A stretch of DNA of 64,000 bases from Arthrobacter sp. Leaf337 (GCF_001423745.1 NZ_LMPC01000001.1:373923-437922), one strand, 5' to 3'. Numbered from the stretch's first letter, positions 26,021 to 35,880 are shown. Made by a program: numbers and translations. The notes: a model not told the origin generated them from the sequence alone.

Positions 26021-27100
26021 TCAGTTTGCGGGTGCATGCCCGGACAGGAGCTTGGCCACACGGGGCGCCACCTCGGTGCCCAGCAGCTCAATGGACCGCA
26101 TCATGGCCTTGTGGGGCAGGGAGCCGCTGCTGTACTTGAAGTCGAAGCGGTCCACGCCCAGGTTCTGCTTGAGCAGGACGATCTTCCGCGCCACCGTTTC
26201 CGGCGATCCCACGTAGAGCGCGCCTTCGGGGGTGCACATGGCATCGAATTCCCGCCGTCCGCCCGGGCCCCAGCCGCGTTCCGCGCCGATCCTGTTCCGC
26301 AGCTCCAGCCAGTGCGGGAAGAACTCCTCGCGGGCTTCCTCGTCCGTTTCGGCCACATGCCCGGGCGAGTGCGTGGCCACCTGCTGCATCGGATGCCCGT
26401 ACTTGGCCATGGCCTCGCGGTAGAGGTTGGCCAGCGGCGCGAACGACCGGGGTTCCCCGCCGATGATCGCGAAAATGATGGGGTAGCCGTATTCCGCGCA
26501 GCGCAGCACCGACTCCGGGGTTCCGCCCACGCCGATCCAGGCCGGCAGGAGGTGGTGCTCCAGCGGCGGATAGACGCTCAGCCCGTTGATGGCCGGACGG
26601 GTGCGCCCTTCCCAGTGAACGGGCTTCTGTGCACGGACCTTGTCAAAGAGTTCCAGCTTTTCCTCGAACAGGACCTCGTAGTCGGCAAGGTCCAGGCCGA
26701 ACAGCGGAAACGATTCGACGAAGGACCCGCGGCCCAGCATGACTTCGGCGCGGCCGTTGGAGATGGCATCCACCGTGGAGAAACGCTGGAAGACGCGGAT
26801 CGGGTCGTCCGAACTCAGCACGGTCACCGCGGACCCCAGCCGGATGTGCTTGGTCCGGGCCGCGGCGGCGGCCAGGAACACCTCGGGGGCCGAGACGGCG
26901 AAGTCCCGGCGGTGGTGCTCCCCCACACCAAAGGCGTGGAGTCCGACGTCGTCCGCCAGCTCTGCCTGTTCCAGCAGCTGGCGCAGCACTAGCGCATGAG
27001 GCACCGGATGCCCGTCGGGGTAGGACCCGACGTCGCCGAACGTGTTCAGCCCGAGCAGGACCTTCCCCGGGCCGACGGGGGCAGTGGGGCTGTCGCTCAT
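26021..27100 (-). CDS. LLM-class flavin/F420-dependent oxidoreductase
   Basis: A 359-residue luciferase-like TIM-barrel oxidoreductase. [11 protein letters not shown] near residues 57-67 and the following [13 protein letters not shown] are typical of the family. It overlaps hemB by four bases at its start (ATGA) and ends 13 bases before hemL, so it is embedded in the haem operon. No standard haem enzyme belongs to this family. A role in porphyrin metabolism is suggested by position only, and the substrate is unknown. Confidence 0.86.
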   Translation of the reverse strand: MSDSPTAPVGPGKVLLGLNTFGDVGSYPDGHPVPHALVLRQLLEQAELADDVGLHAFGVGEHHRRDFAVSAPEVFLAAAAARTKHIRLGSAVTVLSSDDPIRVFQRFSTVDAISNGRAEVMLGRGSFVESFPLFGLDLADYEVLFEEKLELFDKVRAQKPVHWEGRTRPAINGLSVYPPLEHHLLPAWIGVGGTPESVLRCAEYGYPIIFAIIGGEPRSFAPLANLYREAMAKYGHPMQQVATHSPGHVAETDEEAREEFFPHWLELRNRIGAERGWGPGGRREFDAMCTPEGALYVGSPETVARKIVLLKQNLGVDRFDFKYSSGSLPHKAMMRSIELLGTEVAPRVAKLLSGHAPAN

Positions 27101-28080
27101 TTCGACTCCTTCAGCCAGCCGGCGAGCTCGGACGCCCAGTAGGTCAGGACCATGTTGGCTCCGGCCCGTTTGATGCCGAGGACCGATTCGGTGATGGCGG
27201 CACGGCGGTCTATCCAGCCGTTGGCGGCGGCCGCCTCGATCATGGAGTATTCCCCCGAGATCTGGTAGGCGGCCACGGGCACGGTGCTCATGGCGGCGAC
27301 GTCGGCGAGGATGTCGAGGTAGCTCATGGCGGGCTTGACCATGACCAGGTCGGCGCCTTCGGCCAGGTCCAGCTCCACCTCGAGGATGGCTTCGCGGCGG
27401 TTGGCGGCGTCCATCTGGTACGTGCGCCGGTCCCCCTTGAGCTGCGAATCCACAGCTTCGCGGAAGGGGCCGTAGAACGCGGAGGCGTATTTCGCGGCGT
27501 ACGCCACCACAGCCGTATTTGTGTGTCCGGCGTCCTCCAGTGCCTGCCGGATCACGCCGATCTGCCCGTCCATCATTCCCGACGGGCCCAGCATGTGCGC
27601 CCCGGCATCAGCCTGCGCTACGGCCATCGCCGCGTAGATTTCCAGCGTTGCGTCGTTGTCCACGTACCCGTCGGAGTCGAGGACGCCACAGTGGCCGTGG
27701 TCCGTGAATTCGTCCAGGCAGACGTCGCTCATGACCACCAGGTCATCGCCCACCTCCGTGCGGACGTCCCGGATCGCCTTGTTGAGGACGCCGTCGGGGT
27801 CCAGGGATGCCGTGCCGCGCGCATCGCGTTCGGCCGGAATGCCGAATAGCATGATACCGCCGACGCCCAGCTCCACGGCCTCGGCCGCAGCCCTCTTCAG
27901 GGAATCGGTGGTGTGCTGCACCACGCCGGGCATGGACGCGATGGGGTTGGGTTCCGTGAGCCCCTCCCGGATGAACGCGGGAAGGATCAGTTCGGGCGCC
28001 GCCAGCCTGTGTTCGGCCGTCATCCGGCGCATGGCCGGGGTGGTGCGGAGCCGGCGGGGGCGATGGGTCGGGAAGCTCAT
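27097..28080 (-). CDS. hemB: Porphobilinogen synthase (5-aminolevulinate dehydratase)
   Basis: A 327-residue enzyme condensing two 5-aminolevulinates to porphobilinogen. The Schiff-base lysines are seen in [10 protein letters not shown] and [11 protein letters not shown]. The metal site reads [13 protein letters not shown]: the second Cys of the zinc type is Asp while two Cys remain, so it is intermediate between zinc and magnesium types. It overlaps hemD and the LLM gene by four bases each. Confidence 0.95.
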   Translation of the reverse strand: MSFPTHRPRRLRTTPAMRRMTAEHRLAAPELILPAFIREGLTEPNPIASMPGVVQHTTDSLKRAAAEAVELGVGGIMLFGIPAERDARGTASLDPDGVLNKAIRDVRTEVGDDLVVMSDVCLDEFTDHGHCGVLDSDGYVDNDATLEIYAAMAVAQADAGAHMLGPSGMMDGQIGVIRQALEDAGHTNTAVVAYAAKYASAFYGPFREAVDSQLKGDRRTYQMDAANRREAILEVELDLAEGADLVMVKPAMSYLDILADVAAMSTVPVAAYQISGEYSMIEAAAANGWIDRRAAITESVLGIKRAGANMVLTYWASELAGWLKESK

Positions 28081-29006
28081 GTTCTGTCCTTCACGGGGGT
28101 CTCAGGGGCGGGCGGTGGTGGTGTGGAATGTCCTGGTGCCAGCGCTTGCACGACGGCGGACACCAGGCCGGACGCTGTTGGCTCCTCGGCGACGGCGGCC
28201 ACCGGCAGCCCCAGCGATGCGGCCTCAGCTGCCGTCGAACGCCCGATCGCCACGAACCGGCAGTCACCCAGGGGCGACAGCCCCGCATGGATCCGGCGGG
28301 CGGCGCTGGGTGAAGCGGCGACGACGGCGTGCAGCCGCCCGGCGGCAAGCTCGGTTTTCGCTTCGGCCGGAGTAAGCACCTCAGTTCCGGGCTGAGCGAC
28401 GGCGGCGGATGCCTCCGTTGTGAAGCTACGGGCCGGATCCGCCGGGTAATCCACCGTGTGGTAGGCAGTCACTGCCTGGACGCTGGCACCGAGTGCTTCC
28501 AACCCGTCGGCCAGCCTGCCGTCCGCGATGTCCGCCTGCGGAAGGAACACGCTGCCCTGGTCCTGCGGCCAGATGTCCAGGAGCCCGACGCCGGACTGAA
28601 GCCGGGCAGGCGCAAGGTCGACCGTGACCCCGCGTGATTCAAGTTCACGCCGCGTGGCGGGCCCGATGGTGGCCACCTGGACGGAGCCGGGCAGCCATCG
28701 GCTCAGCGTGCTGCCCCGTTCCCGGGCGAGTTCCTCGAGCGCCTGGACGGTGGTCACACTGCTGATCACCAGCCAGCTGTAGGCGCCTGCCCCCAGCGCG
28801 TCGAAGGCGACTTCCAGGGAATGCAGGTCCCTGGCCCGTTCAAAATCGATCAGCGGGAGCAGTAGCGGCTCGGCGCCGGTTTCCCGCAGGGCGGCGAGGA
28901 GGGCCGCTGCCCGGTCCGGGCTGCGGGTGACCAGGACGCGGGCACCCTCCAGCACCCGCGGCCCTGGGTCGCCCTCAGCGCGGCGGGCACTGCGTCGTCC
29001 CATCAT
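28077..29006 (-). CDS. hemD: Uroporphyrinogen-III synthase
   Basis: A 309-residue two-domain protein of the HemD family, cyclising and inverting ring D of hydroxymethylbilane. Sequence conservation in HemD is low. The assignment rests on the motifs [30 protein letters not shown] and TAYHTVDYP, and on position between hemC and hemB. The start is one of two adjacent ATGs (29006 or 29003). Confidence 0.9.
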   Translation of the reverse strand: MMGRRSARRAEGDPGPRVLEGARVLVTRSPDRAAALLAALRETGAEPLLLPLIDFERARDLHSLEVAFDALGAGAYSWLVISSVTTVQALEELARERGSTLSRWLPGSVQVATIGPATRRELESRGVTVDLAPARLQSGVGLLDIWPQDQGSVFLPQADIADGRLADGLEALGASVQAVTAYHTVDYPADPARSFTTEASAAVAQPGTEVLTPAEAKTELAAGRLHAVVAASPSAARRIHAGLSPLGDCRFVAIGRSTAAEAASLGLPVAAVAEEPTASGLVSAVVQALAPGHSTPPPPAPETPVKDRT

Positions 29007-29024
29007 GTGGCGGGCTCCGCCGGT

Positions 29025-30023
29025 TCAGGAAGCGGCAAGGTCCGCGATGTCGGCTGCGCCGGCCGCCAGCAGCACCTCGGCAAGTTCGATGCCGAGAAGC
29101 GTGGCGCCCACCTCGGTGAGCCCGTCTGTTGCCCGCTTGTCGCGGACGGAGGCTTTCCCGTCGACAGCGCAGACCGCGGCCTCCAGGTACAGCATGCTTC
29201 CCTTGCGGAACGCGTAGGCACCCACCGGAGCCGCGCAGCCTGCCTCCAGCCGGGCCAGGAGTGCCCGCTCGGCCGTGACCGCCAGCCTGGTGTCGGTGTC
29301 ATCGAGCGCTGCCAGCGCCTGCGCCAGCGGCCCCTGGGAGCCCTCGGTGGACCCGGCTTTCCGCGGCGCATCAGCGGTGCGGCATTCGATGGCCAGTGAG
29401 CCCTGGCCGGCGGCCGGAAGCATCACATCCGTTTCGAGGTATTCGCTGATGGTGTCCAGCCGGCCGATGCGCTCAAGGCCGGCAGCCGCAAGCACGACGG
29501 CGTCGAGGTCGCAGGATTTCCCGTCCACCACGGCGTCGGTCGAGTTGCCCGGCAGGCCGGGGACACGGCCCAGCCGGGTGTCCACGTTGCCACGGATGTC
29601 AACGACGTCCAGGTCTGGACGGGCGGCGCGGAGCTGCGCTGCCCGGCGCGGGGAACCGGTACCCACCCGGGCGCCCTGCGGCAGGTCGGCCAGTTTGAAA
29701 CCGTTGCGTGCACAGAGCACGTCGCGGACGTCCACGCGCTTTGGCGTTGCAGCGAGGGTCAGTCCGGGAGCGGCTCCGGTGGGCAGGTCCTTGAGCGAGT
29801 GCACGGCAACATCGCACTGGTCCCGCAGCAGCGCATCGCGCAAGGCAGCAACGAACACACCTGTGCCGCCCATCTGCGAGAGCGAGCCGGTCAGGACGTC
29901 CCCGTCGGTCCTGATGTGCACGAGTTCCACGGGGAAACCGCCAATGGCGGCAAGCTGGTCCGCCGTCTGCTGGGTCTGGGTGAGCGCCAGCTTGCTGGCG
30001 CGCGTCCCGATGCGGACTGTCAC
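29025..30023 (-). CDS. hemC: Hydroxymethylbilane synthase
   Basis: A 332-residue porphobilinogen deaminase that links four porphobilinogens. The dipyrromethane cofactor Cys lies in LEAGCAAPVGAYA; the N-terminal IGTRASKLALTQTQ is diagnostic. The start is GTG and overlaps the cpfC stop (GTGA). An 18-base gap separates it from hemD. Confidence 0.96.
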   Translation of the reverse strand: MTVRIGTRASKLALTQTQQTADQLAAIGGFPVELVHIRTDGDVLTGSLSQMGGTGVFVAALRDALLRDQCDVAVHSLKDLPTGAAPGLTLAATPKRVDVRDVLCARNGFKLADLPQGARVGTGSPRRAAQLRAARPDLDVVDIRGNVDTRLGRVPGLPGNSTDAVVDGKSCDLDAVVLAAAGLERIGRLDTISEYLETDVMLPAAGQGSLAIECRTADAPRKAGSTEGSQGPLAQALAALDDTDTRLAVTAERALLARLEAGCAAPVGAYAFRKGSMLYLEAAVCAVDGKASVRDKRATDGLTEVGATLLGIELAEVLLAAGAADIADLAAS

Positions 30024-31309
30024 AGCGATTCCTGTCCCGCCGCCTGTGCAGCCGGGGCGGCAGCAGGGTCCGAGGGGTAGGTGTCGTGGCCCGTTCCGAC
30101 GGTGGTGTCCGCTCCTGCGATGGTGGGCTTCTCGCCCCGGAAGTTGGCGCAGCAGCCCGGGCGGCAGACGTCGTACCAGGGGCCGAGGTCGGTCAGGTGG
30201 GGCCTGTCGGCAATGTTGTTCGCGGCAGTGCGCTCACAGATCAGGTCCACGATGCCGCCCACGAACTTGCGGTGCGTGCCGGGGGTGGGCACCCGGGTTG
30301 CTGCGAGGCCGTGGTTCCGGCAGGTCTCCAGCGCTTCGGTGTCCAGGTCCCAGACAACCTCCATGTGGTCGCTGACGAAGCCAAGGGGCACTATTACGAT
30401 TCCCTTGACGCCCTGGCCGGCGAGTTCCTCGATGGCGTCGTTGATGTCCGGTTCGAGCCACGGAACGTGCGGGGCGCCGGAGCGGGACTGGTAAACGAGC
30501 GACCACGGGGCGGTGTCACCGGTTTCCTCCTCGACCCGGCGGATCACCTCGGCGCCGGATGCCAGGTGCTGGGCCACATAGGCCGAGCCCTCAGCGAACT
30601 GGCGCGGCTCGTCCTCGGAACGTCCGGCGGCTTCGGCGTCACGCGTGGGAATGGAGTGGGTGGCGAACAGGATGTGAACGGGTGCGGCCGGGGTGCCGGC
30701 GGCGGCCAGCTGGGCGCGGACGTCGGCCAGGCCGGCGGCGGTGCCTTCGATGAACGGTTCCACGAAGCCGGGGTGGTCGAAGTACTGGCGGACCTTGTCC
30801 ACTTCCAGCTTTCCGTCCAGGCCGGTGGAGGTCAGCGCAAGGCCGATATCTTCGCGGTACTGGCGGCAGCTGGAGTAGCACGAGTAGGCGCTCGTGGTGA
30901 CCATCAGGACCTTGCGGTGGCCGGCGTCGTACACGTCCTGCAGGGTCTGCGGGATGTAAGGGTCCCAGTTCCGGTTACCCCAGAAGACGGGCAAGTCGAT
31001 GCCGCGGGCGGAAAGTTCGGCTTCGATACCGGCCTTGAGGGCACGGTTCTGCTGGTTGATCGGGCTGATGCCGCCATTGGCCCGGTAGTGGTGCGAGACC
31101 TCTTCGAGCCGTTCGTCCGGGATGCCGCGGCCACGGGTGACGTTGCGCAGGAACGGGATGACGTCGTCCTGGCCTTCGGGGCCGCCGAACGAGGCGAGGA
31201 GGACGGCGTCGTACTCCTTTGGCGCCATCCGGCCGGCTTCGGTGACCGGGTTGACGGCGGTGCTGGTGGCTGCCGAGCCAGGCGCTTCCTGAGATTCGAG
31301 CGGGCTCAT
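30020..31309 (-). CDS. cpfC: Coproporphyrin III ferrochelatase
   Basis: A 429-residue ferrochelatase (HemH family) inserting Fe(II) into coproporphyrin III. Motifs include LLASFGGPEG, the SAYSCYSSCRQYRED segment and VPLGFVSDHMEVVWDLD. The C-terminal CRPGCCANF is the cysteine set that binds a [2Fe-2S] cluster in actinobacterial ferrochelatases. ATGA overlap with chdC and GTGA overlap with hemC indicate one transcript. Coproporphyrin rather than protoporphyrin as substrate is inferred from the adjoining chdC. Confidence 0.94.
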   Translation of the reverse strand: MSPLESQEAPGSAATSTAVNPVTEAGRMAPKEYDAVLLASFGGPEGQDDVIPFLRNVTRGRGIPDERLEEVSHHYRANGGISPINQQNRALKAGIEAELSARGIDLPVFWGNRNWDPYIPQTLQDVYDAGHRKVLMVTTSAYSCYSSCRQYREDIGLALTSTGLDGKLEVDKVRQYFDHPGFVEPFIEGTAAGLADVRAQLAAAGTPAAPVHILFATHSIPTRDAEAAGRSEDEPRQFAEGSAYVAQHLASGAEVIRRVEEETGDTAPWSLVYQSRSGAPHVPWLEPDINDAIEELAGQGVKGIVIVPLGFVSDHMEVVWDLDTEALETCRNHGLAATRVPTPGTHRKFVGGIVDLICERTAANNIADRPHLTDLGPWYDVCRPGCCANFRGEKPTIAGADTTVGTGHDTYPSDPAAAPAAQAAGQESL

Positions 31310-32031
31310 GCGAGGACCTCGGCGATCTCCCCGGCGGTGACCCGCCGGCCGGTGTAGAACGGGATTTCTTCACGGACGTGGTGCCGGGCCTCGGTGGCGC
31401 GCAGGTGGCGCATCAGGTCAACGAGGTCCACCAGCTCGGGGGCCTCGAGGCCGAGGATCCATTCCCAGTCGCCCAGGGCGAAGGACGAAACGGTGTTGGA
31501 GATGACCTGCGGGAAGTCGCGGCCCAGCATTCCGTGGTCGCGCAGCATGGCGCCGCGCTCGGCGTCGGGCAGGAGGTACCACTCGTAGGAGCGGACGAAC
31601 GGGTAAACGCAGAGCCACTCGGCGGGTTCCACGCCGCGGGAGAACGCGGGCGTGTGGTTCTTGGCGAATTCGGCCTCGCGGTGCACACCCATGGCGGACC
31701 AGGCGATCTCAGTGCCGGCAAAGAGGCTGCTGCGGCGGATCTCGCGGACGGCCTGCTGCAGCGCCTCGGGCTTGGGGCCGTGGAGCCACACCATAATGTC
31801 CGCATCTGCACGCATGCCCGAAACGTCGTAGCTGCCGCGGTGGACTACCCCGGCATCCGCAAGGCGGCCCAGCAGCGCTTCGAATTCGATGGCAGCATCG
31901 CCGCTGCGCTGGACGTTCGAGGAGCGCTTGAAAACCGTCCAGAGGGTGAAGAACTGCTCTGTTTCTTCGGCTGCTGATTTTCCGGCTACTGATTCGGTTT
32001 TACTGACAGATTCGGCAGAAGTGTGGCTCAT
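31306..32031 (-). CDS. chdC: Coproheme decarboxylase (HemQ)
   Basis: A 241-residue chlorite-dismutase-fold enzyme that decarboxylates coproheme III to haem b using peroxide. The catalytic Tyr region YPFVRSYEWY and the following MLRDHGMLGRDFP are conserved. It defines the coproporphyrin-dependent route. CAGACT at 32039-32044 ends 7 bases before the ATG, consistent with a near-leaderless start. A 17-base palindrome lies 47 bases upstream. Confidence 0.94.
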   Translation of the reverse strand: MSHTSAESVSKTESVAGKSAAEETEQFFTLWTVFKRSSNVQRSGDAAIEFEALLGRLADAGVVHRGSYDVSGMRADADIMVWLHGPKPEALQQAVREIRRSSLFAGTEIAWSAMGVHREAEFAKNHTPAFSRGVEPAEWLCVYPFVRSYEWYLLPDAERGAMLRDHGMLGRDFPQVISNTVSSFALGDWEWILGLEAPELVDLVDLMRHLRATEARHHVREEIPFYTGRRVTAGEIAEVLA

Positions 32032-32077
32032 AGTTACCAGTCTGCCCTTCGGTGCCGCCTAAGTCGAAACCGAACTG

Positions 32078-32094
32078 TTCTACAACGTGTAGAA
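32078..32094 (-). promoter_or_regulatory. Palindromic operator candidate upstream of chdC
   Basis: TTCTACAACGTGTAGAA is a perfect 7-3-7 palindrome 47 bases upstream of the chdC start. On the minus strand, TTGTAG in its distal half lies 17 bases from a TTAGGC -10-like hexamer. A dimeric regulator, perhaps sensing haem, iron or oxidant, is inferred. The family is unknown. Confidence 0.5.
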
Positions 32095-32131
32095 GTGCTT
32101 AATTTCACAGGTCCTACAACCCGCAACTGAC

Positions 32132-33073
32132 TCAGATCCGGCGCATCCGCACGTAGGCCACCCCGGCGGCGCAGGCCAGCGCGACCAGCCCGGCACCCCA
32201 CCAGACCTGGGGCGACAAGTCGCCCATCGGCGAGACGCTCACGGCAGACCGCATCACCGGTGCGCTCGAGACACCGTAGCCGGGTCCGGACAGCGGCATG
32301 ACGCCTGCCGACGTCAATATGGCCATGTTGGCAGGACCGTACCTGTTCGTGGTTGTCCAAGCCGACGCCGGAGCAGTGGTCGCGGACCCTCCCGCCCGGC
32401 TGCCGGTCGCCGGCATCGTTACGCCAGTCGCCGGCACTTTCGCGGACGTGCCGGGAGCGGTTAGTGCCGTTCCCGGAGCGGCCGGTGCGGCACTTCCGGG
32501 CAGCGACGGGCTTGGCGCCCCGGGAGTACCAGCAGGAGCCGCTCCGGTGGCGGGAACAGGCGCGGCCGGCGCCTGTGCCGGACCGGTGGACGGGCCTGCA
32601 GCCCCGCTCGCGGGAGCCGGTGCTGGCGTGCCCGACGGCGCACCGCTTTCGGAGGGAGACGGTGACGGCGTCTCCGGGTCCGGTGACGGCGACGGCGTCT
32701 CCGGGTCGGGCGACGGTGAAGGCGTCACCGGGTCGGTCGTCGGAGACGGCGACGGCGACGGCTGCGACCGTTGTCCGGGCGGCGTCTGCTTGCCGGTGCC
32801 CGGTGCGGGCGGGCGGGCTGGATCGCCTTTGGGTCCCAGGACCACGGATGCCCAGATATCCAGCGGGAGAGCACCCGCTTCCACGGAAGCCGTCGTGGCG
32901 GCGTCAGCGCCGTCTGTGGTGTCCGGAGCCGGGACCAGGGATACAGCGTTGGATGCAGGAACACCTGCGGAAAGGACTAGTACCGCTCCGAGCGCCGCTG
33001 CTGCCGTGCCGCGCCGAAGACCCCCATGGAAACCAGTCAGCGTTCGAGTTTCTTCGGACTTCTGAATGACCAT
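32132..33073 (-). CDS. Pro/Ser/Thr-rich cell-surface protein of unknown function
   Basis: About 313 residues. A basic N-terminus and hydrophobic segment (GTAAAALGAVLVLSAGVPASNA) form a signal peptide. A short ordered part follows, then a long Pro/Ser/Thr/Ala/Gly region containing a nine-residue repeat (SPSPDPETP, about two and a half copies), and a C-terminal transmembrane helix with Arg tail (YVRMRRI). No LPxTG motif is present, so membrane anchoring rather than sortase attachment is likely. Start 33073 is preferred to the ATG at 33079 because TAGGGT at 33082-33087 fits a -10 with a very short leader. It lies between cgoX and chdC on the same strand; no homologue is recognised. Confidence 0.7.
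   Translation of the reverse strand: MVIQKSEETRTLTGFHGGLRRGTAAAALGAVLVLSAGVPASNAVSLVPAPDTTDGADAATTASVEAGALPLDIWASVVLGPKGDPARPPAPGTGKQTPPGQRSQPSPSPSPTTDPVTPSPSPDPETPSPSPDPETPSPSPSESGAPSGTPAPAPASGAAGPSTGPAQAPAAPVPATGAAPAGTPGAPSPSLPGSAAPAAPGTALTAPGTSAKVPATGVTMPATGSRAGGSATTAPASAWTTTNRYGPANMAILTSAGVMPLSGPGYGVSSAPVMRSAVSVSPMGDLSPQVWWGAGLVALACAAGVAYVRMRRI
32655..32765. repeat. 27-bp coding repeat in the surface-protein gene
   Basis: Diverged tandem units of about 27 bases rich in GACGGCG encode the SPSPDPETP repeats. The period is a multiple of three, so copy-number change would keep the frame. Confidence 0.6.
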
Positions 33074-33145
33074 AGTCATCGACCCTAGCCAGAAATTCGT
33101 GCCATTTGAAACTTGCAAAGAAGCCCTGAACGCGGTACCCGCGGG

Positions 33146-34600
33146 CTAGTGGAGGCTGTCCGCGACCTGTTTTTTGGTGTCGGCCACAACCGCTGCCAGG
33201 CCGTTGCCCGCCAACCACCCGCCCACCATCACGAGGCTTCCGTCAGCAGCGCAGACCCTGCGGACTTCCGCCACCCGCTGCCGATGGCCCACGGCTGCGA
33301 ACGGCAAAACACCGCCCCAGCTGACGACATCCCAATCAAGCACGTCATCGGCCGTGACAGGCACTGTCAGCAGTGCCGACGCATCCCGTAAGGCCGCATC
33401 AAGCAGGGCACGGTCACCCTCGCGGGAGCCGGCTCCGACAGGTGCGATGGCACCCTCTGCAGGGAGGCGCTCACCCCGGCCGTATGACAGCCGGACGACG
33501 TGGGTCCCCGGCCCCGCCGCGGCCGCCAGCCAGTCCCATTTGGCGGTGGCGTGGGTCAAGGCCTTGGCCTCGATGCCGGGTGTCTGCGGAGCCACCAGGA
33601 TGCCCGTTCCGCGCGGCCGGCGGTCCAGTTCCGGAAGGTCAACAACAAGTGTCACAAGCTTTACGTCCGGACCGGCAGCCGGACGATGCCCGGCCAGGTC
33701 AGGCACGGCATCCTGCAGCAGCCCGACGGCGGACGGGCCATCAAGGGCAACTACCAGCAGGCCGGTGTCGTACGTTTGTTCCCCCGCCGAAACCCGCCAA
33801 CCGTCAGCTGTCCTGGCCACAGACTCTGCCGGGGTTCCGGTCAGGAGCGTCACGCCGCGCCGGCGCAGCTCCGCCACGAGGGCGCTGATCATGGTGTGCA
33901 TGCCGCCGTGGAGGCCGGCGACGGCGGATCCCGCCTTGGCGCCCTGCGCCGGGATCCCCCGGCGCTGGGCCGCGACAGCGGCGGCCAGGGAGCCGTGGGC
34001 CTTGATTCCGTCGCGGAGCCCGGGCGCCACCATGTCCACGTCGAGGAGCGCGGGATCTGCGGAATGCACGCCGCCCACCACCGGCTCGACCAGCCGTTCC
34101 AGAACGCGGCGGCCCATCCGCTGCCTGACCAGGGCCGAGACACTGGTGATGCCCGCGCGGGTCCCCGCGGAAGCCGGCAGGAGCCTGTCCAGGGAAGCCC
34201 GGAGGGAGCCGGCCAGTCCCAGCGTCCGCCGCACTTCGGGGTCCCACGGGTTGGCCGGAATGCCCAGGACGCCGGTTTTGGGGAGTTCACGGGCGCCTTC
34301 GGGGAGCTGGACCCAGGCACCGCCGGGATGGGGCGCCACGATATTGCCGGCGATGCCGAGTTCTGCCGCGAGGTCCGCAACGGCGTTTGTGCGGGTGGCG
34401 AAGGACTCGGCTCCGCTGTCCAGCGTCAGGCCGCCCACCACATGGCTGCCCACGCAGCCACCCCAGGCTTCGCTGGCTTCCAGGACGGTGACGTGCCTGC
34501 CGGCTTTGGCAAGCTCAAGGGCGGCGAGCAGGCCGGAAACGCCGCCTCCCACCACCACGGCCGTAGTAACGGACGCTTCCGGCGTGGCTGCGCTCACCAT
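33146..34600 (-). CDS. cgoX: Coproporphyrinogen III oxidase, FAD type (HemY/CgoX)
   Basis: A 484-residue flavoprotein oxidising coproporphyrinogen III to coproporphyrin III. The N-terminal FAD-binding motif VVVGGGVSGLLAALELAKAG is followed by VLEASEAWGGCVGS. The middle and C-terminal regions match the protoporphyrinogen-oxidase fold; the C-terminus MVGGWLAGNGLAAVV closes the FAD site. The coproporphyrinogen assignment follows from chdC in the same series. The ATG abuts the hemE TAA with no gap. Confidence 0.92.
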   Translation of the reverse strand: MVSAATPEASVTTAVVVGGGVSGLLAALELAKAGRHVTVLEASEAWGGCVGSHVVGGLTLDSGAESFATRTNAVADLAAELGIAGNIVAPHPGGAWVQLPEGARELPKTGVLGIPANPWDPEVRRTLGLAGSLRASLDRLLPASAGTRAGITSVSALVRQRMGRRVLERLVEPVVGGVHSADPALLDVDMVAPGLRDGIKAHGSLAAAVAAQRRGIPAQGAKAGSAVAGLHGGMHTMISALVAELRRRGVTLLTGTPAESVARTADGWRVSAGEQTYDTGLLVVALDGPSAVGLLQDAVPDLAGHRPAAGPDVKLVTLVVDLPELDRRPRGTGILVAPQTPGIEAKALTHATAKWDWLAAAAGPGTHVVRLSYGRGERLPAEGAIAPVGAGSREGDRALLDAALRDASALLTVPVTADDVLDWDVVSWGGVLPFAAVGHRQRVAEVRRVCAADGSLVMVGGWLAGNGLAAVVADTKKQVADSLH

Positions 34601-35722
34601 TTACTCCGGGGAAATCGAGTGAATGAGTTCGACGACGCGCGTCAGGACGTCGGGGTCGGTCTCCGGCGGCACGCCGTGGCCCAGGTTCAGGACGTGGCCG
34701 GGGGCGGAGGATCCGGCCCGGATGACCTCCCGCACGTGCGCTTCGAGGACTGCCCACGGAGCTGACAGCAGGGCGGGGTCGATGTTGCCCTGCAGCGGGA
34801 CGGTGCCGCCCAGCCGGCGGTTGGCTTCGTCCAGCGGCAGCCGGTAGTCAACGCCCACAACGTCGACGCCGACGTCGCGCATGGCCACCAGGAGCTCGGA
34901 GGTTCCGGTGCCGAAGTGGATCAGCGGTGCACCGAGGTGCCGGACGTGGTCCAGCGCACGGGCAGAGGCCGGGGCCACGAAGCGCTCGTAGTCGGCCAGC
35001 CCCAGCGAGCCCGCCCAGGAGTCGAACAGCTGGCCTGCAGAAGCGCCGGCTTCCAGCTGGGCGCGAAGGAACATGCCTGAGGCGTCGGCAGCCCAGTTGG
35101 CCAGGGCAGTCCAGGTTTCGGGGTCGGCGTGCATCATCGTGCGCGGGCCGAGGTGGTCGCGGGAGGGCTTGCCCTCAACCATGTACGCGGCGAGGGTAAA
35201 GGGCGCACCCGCGAAACCGATCAGCGGCGTTTTGCCCAGCTGCGCAACGGTAAGGCGGACGGCTTCCCGGATCGGCTCCAGCGCTTCCCAGGTCAGCTGC
35301 GGGAGTGCCGCGACGTCCTCGGCAGTGCGGACCGGCTTGTCCAGGACCGGACCAACGCCCGGAACGATGTCCACGCCCACCCCGGCCAGTTTCAACGGAA
35401 TCACGATGTCCGAGAAGAAAATTGCGGCGTCGACGTCGTGCCGGCGCACGGGCTGCAGCGTGATCTCGGAGGCCAGCTCGGGACGCAGGCAGGAATCCAG
35501 CATGGCCACGCCTTCGCGCACCTTCAGGTATTCCGGCAGGGAACGGCCGGCCTGCCGCATGAACCAGACGGGTCGACGGGACGGCTTACCGCCGCGGTAG
35601 GCGGTGATGAGCGGCGAATCAGCCGTGCGGCCGTCCATCAGCGGGTGTCCTGCATCCAGGGTGGCATCGGTGAACGGGGCGTCGGAGACCGTTCCGTTGG
35701 ACGTTGCAGCGCTTGAAGTCAT
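34601..35722 (-). CDS. hemE: Uroporphyrinogen decarboxylase
   Basis: A 373-residue enzyme removing four acetate carboxyls from uroporphyrinogen III to give coproporphyrinogen III. PVWFMRQAGRSLPEY and the catalytic Asp region IFFSDIVIPL are diagnostic, as is GFAGAPFTLAAYMVEG. I chose the ATG at 35722; AGGGA lies about 11 bases upstream. It is the first gene of the leftward haem series, divergent from hemA across 158 bases. Confidence 0.95.
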   Translation of the reverse strand: MTSSAATSNGTVSDAPFTDATLDAGHPLMDGRTADSPLITAYRGGKPSRRPVWFMRQAGRSLPEYLKVREGVAMLDSCLRPELASEITLQPVRRHDVDAAIFFSDIVIPLKLAGVGVDIVPGVGPVLDKPVRTAEDVAALPQLTWEALEPIREAVRLTVAQLGKTPLIGFAGAPFTLAAYMVEGKPSRDHLGPRTMMHADPETWTALANWAADASGMFLRAQLEAGASAGQLFDSWAGSLGLADYERFVAPASARALDHVRHLGAPLIHFGTGTSELLVAMRDVGVDVVGVDYRLPLDEANRRLGGTVPLQGNIDPALLSAPWAVLEAHVREVIRAGSSAPGHVLNLGHGVPPETDPDVLTRVVELIHSISPE

Positions 35723-35840
35723 GATTTCGATTGTCCCTAAAGTCGCGCCGAAAAGATAACGACAGGCTGTCATCCGGGGCCGGCCACGGCCCTCCGTGGC
35801 AGGAATCACAGGCCGCCGTGGGGTTCACCACGGTGCTTTG

Positions 35841-35871
35841 TTGTTCTACGCCGCGACGTAAAAGCTATGAT
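35841..35871 (+). promoter_or_regulatory. hemA promoter with embedded inverted repeat
   Basis: A -10 TATGAT (35866-35871) lies 10 bases before the GTG start; a TTGTTC -35 candidate is at 35841-35846 (19-base spacer). Between them an inverted repeat TTCTACG-N6-CGTAAAA (35844-35863, one mismatch) occupies the spacer, the classic place for a repressor site. The half-site TTCTAC is shared with the palindrome upstream of chdC, but the spacing differs. Confidence 0.5.
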
Positions 35872-35880
35872 TGTGATGCT

